Source: Bacteroidales bacterium (GTDB lineage: Bacteria; Bacteroidota; Bacteroidia; Bacteroidales; UBA932). From it: a DNA stretch of 44,619 nt. Positions 34,875 to 41,675 of the stretch are shown piece after piece. The notes under the pieces are model-generated. The model ran no database searches, had not been told where the DNA came from, and was given only the letters and a program-made list of their open reading frames with translations. Location of the stretch: positions 1-44,619 of the forward strand of contig JAFZWV010000001.1 of the NCBI GenBank assembly GCA_017617035.1. Reading direction: 5' to 3'. Every line of letters begins with the position of its first letter. The first letter of the stretch is position 1. The position numbers and the translations under genes were made by a program.

Positions 34875-35669
34875 ATGAAGGTCATTATCAAACAGTCTAG
34901 CAAGGAGGGCTCCCTCTGGGCGGCCCACCACATCGCAGCGAAGATCAACGAGAAGAAGGCCCGCACTTCCGAGCCCTTCGTTATCGGCCTTTGCACCGGT
35001 TCAACCCCCATCGAGACCTACGCGGAACTTATCCGTATGGTCAAGGCGGGAGAGGTCTCCTTCAAGAACGTTATCTCGTTCAATATGGACGAGTATGTCG
35101 GACTTCCGGAGAACCATCCCGAGAGCTACCATTCATTTATGCACAAGTACCTCTTCGACCAGATCGACGAGCCCGCTGAGAACATCCATATTCTGAATGG
35201 CAACGCTCCCGATCTCGATGCAGAGTGCGAGGCCTACGAGAAGGCTATCGCGGCTGCCGGTGGATTCGACCTCTTCCTCGGAGGAATAGGCGAAGACGGC
35301 CACATCGCCTTCAACGAGCCGTTCTCTCCGCTCCAGAGCCACACCCGCGTCGTGACTTTGACCGAAGACACCCGCATCGTCAACAGCCGCTTCTTCGGAG
35401 GCGACATGAATCTGGTTCCTAAGCAGGCCCTGTCGGTAGGTGTCGCTACCGTTACCGGAGCCCGCGAGGTTGTCATTTTGGCCTTCGGCCCAAAGAAAGC
35501 CCGCGCCATCCGCGACGCGGTCGAGGGACCTTACAGCCACATGTGTACCGTGTCTGCCCTCCAGACCCATGAAAACGGTATCATCGTTGCCGACGAGGCT
35601 TCGGTGGGCGAACTGAAAGTAAATTCCTATAAGTATTTCAAGGCTGTCGAGGCAGCTGAAAAACTCTAG
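34875..35669 (+). CDS. nagB: Glucosamine-6-phosphate deaminase
   Basis: Cytoplasmic enzyme that converts glucosamine-6-phosphate to fructose-6-phosphate and ammonia, the last dedicated step of GlcNAc breakdown. It has 264 residues, the usual length for NagB. LCTGSTPIETYAELIRM (about 38-54) is the phosphate-binding loop, FNMDEYVGL (about 69-77) carries the proton-transfer Asp, and GGIGEDGHIAFNEP (about 133-146) carries the catalytic Asp, His and Glu, all intact. A start further upstream (34833) is rejected because it lies inside the preceding gene. It is 4 bases downstream of the phosphatase-glycosidase gene, tying the operon to amino-sugar use. Confidence 0.96.
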   Translation: MKVIIKQSSKEGSLWAAHHIAAKINEKKARTSEPFVIGLCTGSTPIETYAELIRMVKAGEVSFKNVISFNMDEYVGLPENHPESYHSFMHKYLFDQIDEPAENIHILNGNAPDLDAECEAYEKAIAAAGGFDLFLGGIGEDGHIAFNEPFSPLQSHTRVVTLTEDTRIVNSRFFGGDMNLVPKQALSVGVATVTGAREVVILAFGPKKARAIRDAVEGPYSHMCTVSALQTHENGIIVADEASVGELKVNSYKYFKAVEAAEKL

Positions 35670-35676
35670 TAGCGTT

Positions 35677-36489
35677 ATGAAGAAGTTAGCTATTTGCCTT
35701 ATGGCAATTCTGTGTGTTCTCCCTCTGTCTGCTCGTGGCAAGAGGCAGGTTGCAATAGTGGCGCACCGCGGATACTGGCAGTGCGAGGCGGGCGGCAATT
35801 CCCACAATTCAATTGCTTCGCTCAAGGCCGCCCAGGCCGGGAAGTTCTGGGGTAGCGAGTTCGACGTGAATATGACCAAAGACGGCGAGCTCATGGTTTT
35901 CCATGATGATGCTGTCGCAGGCATGAAGTTCATCGAGCATGACGCCGCCGAGTTCAAGGATGTCCGCCTTCCCAACGGCGAAAGGATCCCTACGCTGGAC
36001 GAGTATCTGAAGCAGTTCTCAAAGAATAAGAAATGCCGTCTGGTGTTCGAACTTAAGTTCCATCCGGAGGAACTTGAAGAGCTTGCGGTCGATAAGAGTA
36101 TCGCCGCGCTCAAGGCGCGTGGTCTGTTCGATCCCAAGCAGGTCATCTTCATCTCCTTCTCGATGAAGGAGTGTATGTACTTCGCCCAGAAGTGCCCTGG
36201 ATTTATCGTTCAGTATCTTGGCTCAGATCCCGATCCTGATGTGACCTTCGCAAACGGAGTGAACGGTGTCGACACCTATTTCGGAACCCTTTATCAGAAG
36301 GCTGACTGGTATACCAAGGCCCGTTCCCACGGCATGAGCGTCAACGTCTGGACGGTCGACAAGAAAGAGGATATGCGCAAGATGATAGAGATGGGTGTTG
36401 ACTACATCACCACCAACAGGCCGGAAGAGGCTCGCGCCCTCCTCAAGGAGATGAAAGTAAAAGAACTCAAAGCAGGTAAGAATTTTTAA
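35677..36489 (+). CDS. Periplasmic glycerophosphodiester phosphodiesterase (GDPD)
   Basis: A secreted 270-residue GDPD-family TIM-barrel enzyme, with a signal peptide to about residue 20 (LSARG). The family's active-site segments are present: VAHRGYWQCEAG (about 27-38, catalytic His), GSEFDVNMTKDGELMVFHDD (about 59-78, metal-binding Glu/Asp and second His) and FELKFHPEE (about 122-130). Such enzymes hydrolyse glycerophosphodiesters or related phosphodiesters to give glycerol-3-phosphate. Some periplasmic members act on teichoic-acid-like polymers. It lies 7 bases after nagB and 4 bases before the NagB-like fusion. Its place in this operon suggests that the substrate contains phosphodiesters. 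Confidence 0.92.
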   Translation: MKKLAICLMAILCVLPLSARGKRQVAIVAHRGYWQCEAGGNSHNSIASLKAAQAGKFWGSEFDVNMTKDGELMVFHDDAVAGMKFIEHDAAEFKDVRLPNGERIPTLDEYLKQFSKNKKCRLVFELKFHPEELEELAVDKSIAALKARGLFDPKQVIFISFSMKECMYFAQKCPGFIVQYLGSDPDPDVTFANGVNGVDTYFGTLYQKADWYTKARSHGMSVNVWTVDKKEDMRKMIEMGVDYITTNRPEEARALLKEMKVKELKAGKNF

Positions 36490-36493
36490 ATAA

Positions 36494-38428
36494 ATGAAAC
36501 ACTTTTCACTACCTAAAGACGGTGGCCTGATTGAGAAAGGCCTCCCGAAAGATATTCTCCATAGCAAAGAAAGAATCTTTACAGAGATTCATGAGACTCC
36601 CTATGAGGCGAGCCAGAAAGTGGCTGACGAGGTGATTGCCGCAATCAACGCTTTCCAGCCCACTTCCGCAAAGCCCTTGTTCAAGCTTGGCCTCACTACC
36701 GGCAATTCCCCTCTGCCTCTCTACAACGACTTGGTGAGGGCTTTTGGAAAGGGTCAGGTTTCGTTCGCGAATGTAGAAGTGTTCTCGGTCGACGAGTACT
36801 ATCCGGTTTCTCCGAATGAGGCTCAGAGCCGCAATCACCGCCTGCGTTCCGAGCTCCTTGACCACATCGACATCAAGAAAGAGAACATCCATATTCCCGA
36901 CGGTACCGTTCCGGAGGAGAAGATTTCCGAGTACTGCGCCAAGTTCGACAAGGCTGCGCGCGGACTCGACCTTCTGGTTATCGGCGTCGGCGAGCAGGGC
37001 CAGGTCGGTTTCAACGAGTCCTGGACCGATCGCGGCAGCCGCACCCGTGTGGTGATGCTCCCTTATCAGTCTCGCAAGCGTCAGGCTTCGAACTTCAACG
37101 GAGATCTTGCCCATACTCCTACCCAGGCTATCACTATGGGCATCAGCACTATGATGTCTGCTTCGAAGGTTATCCTTATGGCATGGGGCGAAGATAAGGC
37201 CGCCATGGTCCAGAAGATAGTCGAGAAGAAGATCGATCCCGACTATCCGGCTTCGTTCTTCCAGATGCACGACAACGTGAAGCTCTATGTCGATGAGAAC
37301 TCCGGAGCGGACCTCCTCAGGATGGTCGCCCCCTGGTGCATCGGCCCCTGTGAGTGGACTCCGAAGTTCATCCGCAAGGCTGTGATCTGGCTTTGCGATA
37401 CCGTCCACAAGCCGATTCTGAAGCTCTCCCTGCAGGATTATCTCCAGAATTCCCTGGGCCAGCTCGTTGAGGCTTACGGTCCTTATTCCGATATCAACAT
37501 CAAGGTCTTCAACGACCTTCAGCACACCATCTCTGGTTGGCCGGGCGGAAAGCCCAATGCCGACGACTCAACCCGTCCGGTGGCATCGAAGCCGTTCCCT
37601 AAGACCGTGCTCATTTTCTCGCCGCACCCCGACGACGACGTCATTTCGATGGGCGGTACATTCATCCGTCTGGCGCATCAGGGCCACAACGTCCATGTCG
37701 CCTATGAGACCTCCGGTAACGTTGCTGTCCACGACGACGTGGTCATCCAGCATATGGACGCCGCCCGCGAACTGGGCTTTGGCGACCGTGTCGACGAGGT
37801 GAAGAAGCTCGTGGCCTCGAAGGTCCCGGGCGAGCCGGAGCCGCGCGAACTGCTGAACATCAAGGCCGCTATCCGCCGTTCGGAGGCGAAGGGCGCCGTC
37901 CGTTCGTTCGGTCTTGACGACGAGACCCATGCACACTTCCTGAATCTGCCGTTCTATGAGTCCGGCGGCATCAAGAAACTGCCGCGCTCGCAGGCCGATG
38001 TCGACATCATCAAGGCTCTGCTGAACGAGCTGAAGCCCGACATGGTCTTTATGGCCGGCGACCTTGCCGACCCTCACGGTACGCACCGCGTCTGTACGGA
38101 GTGCGCCCTTGAGGCCATGGACCAGCTTAAGGAAGAGAAGGTCGGCTGGATTGCCGGCTGCCACGTCTGGCTCTACCGCGGCGCATGGATGGAGTGGGAG
38201 CTTGGCCGTGTCGATATGGCCGTTCCTCTGAGTCCGGACGAGGTAGTGGAGAAGAGGCATTCTATCTACCATCACCTCTCGCAGAAGGATATCGTTCCGT
38301 TCCCGGGAGATGACCCGCGCGAGTTCTGGCAGCGCGCCGAAGAGCGCACCGAAGGTACCGCCAAACACTACGACGCCCTCGGCATGGCCGAATACCAGGC
38401 CATCGAGGTCTTCCTGAAATTGTGGTAA
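36494..38428 (+). CDS. NagB-like/PIG-L deacetylase fusion protein
   Basis: A 644-residue cytoplasmic fusion found in Bacteroides-type genomes (annotated 'glucosamine-6-phosphate deaminase-like'). The N-terminal NagB-like domain (about 20-330) keeps FSVDEYYPV, but the catalytic loop reads GVGEQGQVGFNES: the Asp and His of the NagB motif (EDGHIAFNEP) are both Gln. The deaminase reaction is therefore unlikely or altered. The C-terminal PIG-L domain (about 370-640) has the zinc site SPHPDDDVISMGG (about 375-387) and DLADPHGTHRVCTE (about 520-533), marks of GlcNAc deacetylases. The protein may deacetylate a GlcNAc-containing compound while the NagB part senses or binds amino-sugar phosphate. It is the last gene of the operon. 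Confidence 0.92.
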   Translation: MKHFSLPKDGGLIEKGLPKDILHSKERIFTEIHETPYEASQKVADEVIAAINAFQPTSAKPLFKLGLTTGNSPLPLYNDLVRAFGKGQVSFANVEVFSVDEYYPVSPNEAQSRNHRLRSELLDHIDIKKENIHIPDGTVPEEKISEYCAKFDKAARGLDLLVIGVGEQGQVGFNESWTDRGSRTRVVMLPYQSRKRQASNFNGDLAHTPTQAITMGISTMMSASKVILMAWGEDKAAMVQKIVEKKIDPDYPASFFQMHDNVKLYVDENSGADLLRMVAPWCIGPCEWTPKFIRKAVIWLCDTVHKPILKLSLQDYLQNSLGQLVEAYGPYSDINIKVFNDLQHTISGWPGGKPNADDSTRPVASKPFPKTVLIFSPHPDDDVISMGGTFIRLAHQGHNVHVAYETSGNVAVHDDVVIQHMDAARELGFGDRVDEVKKLVASKVPGEPEPRELLNIKAAIRRSEAKGAVRSFGLDDETHAHFLNLPFYESGGIKKLPRSQADVDIIKALLNELKPDMVFMAGDLADPHGTHRVCTECALEAMDQLKEEKVGWIAGCHVWLYRGAWMEWELGRVDMAVPLSPDEVVEKRHSIYHHLSQKDIVPFPGDDPREFWQRAEERTEGTAKHYDALGMAEYQAIEVFLKLW

Positions 38429-38523
38429 ATAGGTAGAGGACGCGAGGAAGGCAGTCTCCGGCGGAACTCCGGTCGCTTTGCTCCCTCGTACCCTTCCATC
38501 CTATCCTACGTCATCGCTTCCAT
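38429..38523. other. Intergenic stretch with imperfect inverted repeats
   Basis: Spacer between the operon end and the repeat at 38524. It holds CCGGCGGAACTCCGG (imperfectly self-complementary) and GTCGCTTTGCTCCCTCG, which is reminiscent of decayed palindromic repeats. No gene or clear terminator is seen. Confidence 0.3.
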
Positions 38524-38560
38524 TGTCATTTCGACCGAGCGTAGCGAGTGGAGAAATCTT
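38524..38560. repeat. TGTCATTTCGACCGAGCG repeat, intergenic copy
   Basis: A 37-base copy of the repeat family, in the longer form that includes GAGCGTAGCGAGTGG. It is close to the reverse complement of 39919-39955 in aroC. It sits 22 bases upstream of the HAD phosphatase gene. Confidence 0.8.
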
Positions 38561-38581
38561 GAGGTTTTGATTATTGTTTTT

Positions 38582-39406
38582 ATGGCAGTGGACCTTTCGA
38601 AAATAAGACATGTTGCCTTAGATATGGATGGAACGATCTATCTAAGCAACACGAGATTTCCGTTTACGCTGGATTTTTTGAATGGGTTGACGGAGATGGG
38701 GATTACGTATTCGTTTTTGACGAATAATCCATCGAAGTCGCTTTCGGATTATATGGCGAAGTTGCGGGGGATGGAGATTCCTTGCAGCGAGGAGCAGATG
38801 TACACGACAACCATCGCAATGATAGATTATATCAAGGCGGAGTTTCCGTCGGCCCGCAGGCTGTTCTTGCTGGGGACTCCGTCGATGATCTCACAATTCG
38901 AGGAGGCGGGGTTTGTGTCGTGTGCAGATTCGCCGGATGATGTGCCGGATATAGTGGTGGCAGCGTTTGATATGACTCTGCAGTATTCGCGTCTGTGTCG
39001 CGCTGCATGGTGGGTGTCCCGTGGACTTCCGTATCTGGCCACTAATCCGGATCGCGTTTGTCCGACAGATCAGCCGACGGTTTTGGTAGACTGCGGGTCG
39101 ATATGCAAGTGCATCGAGCATGCGACCGGAAGGAAGCCGGATAAGGTTTTGGGAAAACCGGATCCGGAGATGCTCGCTGGGATAGAGCGCCGGCTGGGCT
39201 TGGAGCCATCGCAGATCGCAATGGTCGGCGACCGCCTGTATACCGACATTGCGATGGCCCGTAACGCCGGCGCGGTGGGAGTACTGGTCCTTAGCGGCGA
39301 GTCGACTTTGGCTGATGTCGCGGCCGCTCCTTCGGAGTCTAAGCCCGACCTCGTCTGCCGCGACATCGCCGAATTCGGCGCCCTCCTCCGCTCCTCCCGT
39401 TCTTGA
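38582..39406 (+). CDS. HAD-IIA (NagD-like) sugar phosphatase
   Basis: Cytoplasmic HAD-superfamily phosphatase of 274 residues, subfamily IIA, the group that includes NagD and 4-nitrophenylphosphatase. Motif I DMDGTIY (about 14-20), motif II FLTNNPSKS (about 46-54), motif III near GKPDPEML (about 192-199) and motif IV MVGDRLYTDIAMARNAG (about 213-229) are all present. NagD dephosphorylates nucleotide and sugar phosphates and in enterics sits in the nag operon; here it follows a nag-type operon but is separately transcribed. ATG at 38582 is chosen because MAVDLSKIRHVALDMDG matches the family start; upstream codons lie next to the repeat. Its first part has AT-richer codon use than the surrounding genes. 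Confidence 0.9.
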   Translation: MAVDLSKIRHVALDMDGTIYLSNTRFPFTLDFLNGLTEMGITYSFLTNNPSKSLSDYMAKLRGMEIPCSEEQMYTTTIAMIDYIKAEFPSARRLFLLGTPSMISQFEEAGFVSCADSPDDVPDIVVAAFDMTLQYSRLCRAAWWVSRGLPYLATNPDRVCPTDQPTVLVDCGSICKCIEHATGRKPDKVLGKPDPEMLAGIERRLGLEPSQIAMVGDRLYTDIAMARNAGAVGVLVLSGESTLADVAAAPSESKPDLVCRDIAEFGALLRSSRS

Positions 39407-39413
39407 TTTTTTC

Positions 39414-39445
39414 GACTTCTCCCCCCTTTTTTACGGGGAGAAGTC
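39414..39445. repeat. Perfect 11-bp hairpin before aroC
   Basis: GACTTCTCCCC (39414-39424) pairs without mismatch with GGGGAGAAGTC (39435-39445) around a T-rich loop. It is preceded by a T run and followed by CAAAAATGG, so it does not have the T run after the stem expected of a plus-strand terminator. Confidence 0.7.
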
Positions 39446-39482
39446 CAAAAATGGTTTCGGGGTGATTACAGATTGATAGTAT

Positions 39483-40526
39483 ATGAACAGTTTTGGTAAT
39501 AATTTCAGAGTGACGGTGTTCGGGGAGTCCCACGGACCGGTGGTGGGGTGTGTGATTGATGGAGTGCCGGTGGGGATTGAACTGAGCGAAGGGGATTTCG
39601 CGGCGGACATCGCGCGGCGGGCGGCGGGTGCCGAAGGCACGACCCCGCGCCGCGAGCCCGACACGCCGCGCTTTCTGAGCGGAGTGTTCAACGGACACAC
39701 GACAGGATCGCCTCTGACTATCGTTTTCGACAACACCAATACCCGCAGCGAGGATTACGCGCAGTTTGCGGCGACCCCGCGCCCTGGCCACGCGGACTTT
39801 GTCGCGGCCGTCAAGTTTGACGGCGCGAACGATCCGCGCGGCGGCGGCCACTTCGCTGGAAGACTGACGTTACCCATTGTAGCAGCCGGAGTTGTAGCTA
39901 AGAAGATGCTTGGAATGGAGATCTCTCCACTCGCTACGCTTGGTCAAGATGACAGTAAAAATGTCATTTCGAGCGAAGTCGAGAAATCTCAATCGTGCAT
40001 TAAAGCAAGTATTGTCGCCATGGGCGGCAGTGCAGACAAGGCTGAATGGCCATCGCTTCTGGAAGCAGCTAAGAGGGAAGGCGATTCTCTCGGAGCGATT
40101 ATCGAATGTTCGATAGAAGGCCTTCCAATTGGTTTGGGCGAGCCGTTCTGGGATAGTGTTGAGTCCATGATTTCTCATGCGGTTTTTGCCATACCTGGCG
40201 TTCGTGGGGTTGAATTCGGCGACGGATTCAAAGCTGCTGCGATGAAGGGTTCCGAACATAACGATCCGTTCGGTCCCGACGGTCCGGTGAAGAACGGCGC
40301 GGGCGGGGTGAACGGCGGCATTACCAACGGTGCGCCGGTCGTATTCCGTGTGGCCTTCAAGCCGACGTCCTCGGTCGCCCGCGCCCAGAAGACCTGGAAC
40401 TATGAGACCGAGTCTGAAGAAACGCTGGAAATCAAAGGGCGCCACGATGTCTGCTTCGCCCTTCGCTGCCCGGTGATCGTCGAAGCCATGGCCTCGATCG
40501 TCCTGGCTGATCTCCTATACCGCTAA
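39483..40526 (+). CDS. aroC: Chorismate synthase with in-frame repeat insertion
   Basis: Makes chorismate from 5-enolpyruvylshikimate-3-phosphate using reduced FMN, the last step of the shikimate pathway. Family motifs: FGNNFRVTVFGESHGP (about 4-19, with the active-site His), ATPRPGHADF (about 99-108), RGGGHFAGRLTLP (about 119-131) and GRHDVCFALRCPVIVEAM (about 318-335). It has 347 residues. Between MLG and KASIVAMGG (about residues 141-178) the sequence ISPLATLGQDDSKNVISSEV is encoded by an inverted pair of genomic repeats (39919-39991) in frame, making an extra loop of about 27 residues. GGGHFAGRLT resembles the Firmicutes-type motif rather than GGGRSSARET. Probably still functional because the frame and both flanks are intact. 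Confidence 0.92.
   Translation: MNSFGNNFRVTVFGESHGPVVGCVIDGVPVGIELSEGDFAADIARRAAGAEGTTPRREPDTPRFLSGVFNGHTTGSPLTIVFDNTNTRSEDYAQFAATPRPGHADFVAAVKFDGANDPRGGGHFAGRLTLPIVAAGVVAKKMLGMEISPLATLGQDDSKNVISSEVEKSQSCIKASIVAMGGSADKAEWPSLLEAAKREGDSLGAIIECSIEGLPIGLGEPFWDSVESMISHAVFAIPGVRGVEFGDGFKAAAMKGSEHNDPFGPDGPVKNGAGGVNGGITNGAPVVFRVAFKPTSSVARAQKTWNYETESEETLEIKGRHDVCFALRCPVIVEAMASIVLADLLYR
39919..39991. repeat. Inverted pair of palindromic repeats inside aroC
   Basis: The left arm 39919-39955 (GAGATCTCTCCACTCGC... to TGACA) is the reverse complement of the repeat family. The right arm 39963-39991 (TGTCATTTCGAGCGAAG... to AAATCTC) is a forward copy. They are separated by 7 bases, so the whole cassette can fold into one long hairpin. 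It stays in frame through the aroC coding sequence. Confidence 0.82.
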
Positions 40527-40539
40527 ATTGGAGTTTAAC

Positions 40540-40614
40540 CACAGGGTAGGCCGATTTTTGGCTTACCCTGTGCTATTTTACCACAGGGTGGACCCAAAAG
40601 TGCCGCACCCTGTG
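40540..40614. repeat. Tandem CACAGGGT hairpins after aroC
   Basis: Hairpin 1 (40540-40572): CACAGGGTA...TACCCTGTG. Hairpin 2 (40582-40614): CACAGGGTG...CACCCTGTG. Both are 33 bases long with 9-bp outer stems and start 42 bases apart. The changes A/G and T/C at the stem end are compensatory. They resemble a REP doublet and could also act as a transcription barrier after aroC. Confidence 0.78.
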
Positions 40615-40634
40615 ACCAACTGATTGAAAATTGT

Positions 40635-40642
40635 TACCTTTG
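40635..40642 (+). promoter_or_regulatory. Promoter -7 box (TACCTTTG) for the 40667-42926 operon
   Basis: An exact TAnnTTTG match. The transcript would start near 40648, about 19 bases before the ATG at 40667. Confidence 0.72.
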
Positions 40643-40666
40643 TATTGGAATTAAGCAGAATAATCT

Positions 40667-40918
40667 ATGAAACACGACGATTTGAATCTTTGGTGGACGT
40701 CACTTTCGGTGGCGCAGAAGGAAAGAGTGGCTAAGAAAGGCCTCTCAAAGTTTGCTGGCGAGAAAAAACCTACCGAGAACGAATATCAATATCCCGCTTG
40801 TACAATCTGGTGGAACAATCTGCCCGAAGAGCAGAAGACCTGGGTCCACGACCACTGCGTCAATAAACATGGCTATGTCCTGCAGGAGTGGGACGAAGCA
40901 AATCCCTACGGAGACTAA
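40667..40918 (+). CDS. Small protein with duplicated WW-x-x-L motif, function unknown
   Basis: An 83-residue protein with no signal peptide or membrane segment. It holds two copies of a similar block: LWWTSLSVAQKERVAKKG (about 8-25) and IWWNNLPEEQKTWVHDHC (about 47-64), each a WW pair followed by Leu and a Lys/Glu-rich helix, joined by a charged linker. It is probably a small cytoplasmic protein with two helical hairpins. I do not recognise a family. A good promoter precedes it and the next lipoprotein gene starts one base after its stop, so it is translated and probably coupled to that gene. Confidence 0.75.
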   Translation: MKHDDLNLWWTSLSVAQKERVAKKGLSKFAGEKKPTENEYQYPACTIWWNNLPEEQKTWVHDHCVNKHGYVLQEWDEANPYGD

Positions 40919-40919
40919 T

Positions 40920-41675
40920 ATGAAAATATTCAAACTGTTTGCAATGGCCGCATTGGCCGTGCTGGCTTTTTCGTGTGATAAACCCGAAGGCCCGAAAGAA
41001 GATCCCCAAAAAGAAGAACAACCCCCTGTAGAGAAGACTCTGGAGAGCATCGTAATATCTCCCGCTTCGAAAACACTTGAGGTGGGGGAGACAGTTACCC
41101 TTACTCTTACTCTCACTCCGGCCGATTTCTCGAAGGAAGGCCTCGCGTGGGACTCCGATAAGAAATCAGTTGCTACCGTCGCAAATGGAGTTGTGACTGC
41201 AGTAGCGAAGGGCGAGGCTAACATTACCGCAACACTTTCCGGAAAGACGGCTACCTGTAAGATTACTGTTACCAAGACCGAAACTCCTCCCGACGATGAG
41301 TGGGACGGCAAGACCTTTGTCGACCGTTCGGCGGAGTGGGGCCTGGCCTTTACCGACAAGGGTGGCTGGTGGGCATTCGAACTTCTAAGCTGCACCGCGC
41401 CTTATCACCTCATCAAGTATGCCCAGGAAGGCGACGACTGGTTTATACCGTATTCGGTATGCCATGATCCTATCGACATTGCCCGCGCATATCAGTTCTT
41501 CTGCGTCGACGTCGACGACTCATACCTCCAGGGCGCAGTCGTCTCGACTATCCCCGACCTTGAGGAGCTTTTATGGCCCGAAGATAATGGCGTAGCCACC
41601 GGTTACGTCTTCGGTTTCAACGACAAGAAGAAGTTCACCGGCGAATACGCAATCCTGAAATCCCATTCCTTCTAA
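40920..41675 (+). CDS. Ig-like (BIG2) domain lipoprotein
   Basis: A 251-residue lipoprotein with lipobox AFSC (about residue 19) and a Pro/Lys/Glu-rich linker. A bacterial Ig-like group 2 domain follows (about 41-122: SIVISPASKTLEVGETVTL to ATCKITVT, with the typical VATVANGVVTAVAKGEANIT core). The C-terminal 125 residues form a Trp/Tyr-rich domain of unknown family (WWAFELLSCTAPYHLIKYAQ). It is probably displayed at the cell surface. The ATG at 40920 is chosen because upstream in-frame codons overlap the previous gene. The next gene starts directly after its stop codon (TAATTG). Confidence 0.8.
   Translation: MKIFKLFAMAALAVLAFSCDKPEGPKEDPQKEEQPPVEKTLESIVISPASKTLEVGETVTLTLTLTPADFSKEGLAWDSDKKSVATVANGVVTAVAKGEANITATLSGKTATCKITVTKTETPPDDEWDGKTFVDRSAEWGLAFTDKGGWWAFELLSCTAPYHLIKYAQEGDDWFIPYSVCHDPIDIARAYQFFCVDVDDSYLQGAVVSTIPDLEELLWPEDNGVATGYVFGFNDKKKFTGEYAILKSHSF

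Noticed and set aside
38429-38581. A small gene between the operon and the HAD phosphatase
   Set aside because: No convincing open frame with a start signal; the stretch contains repeat sequences.
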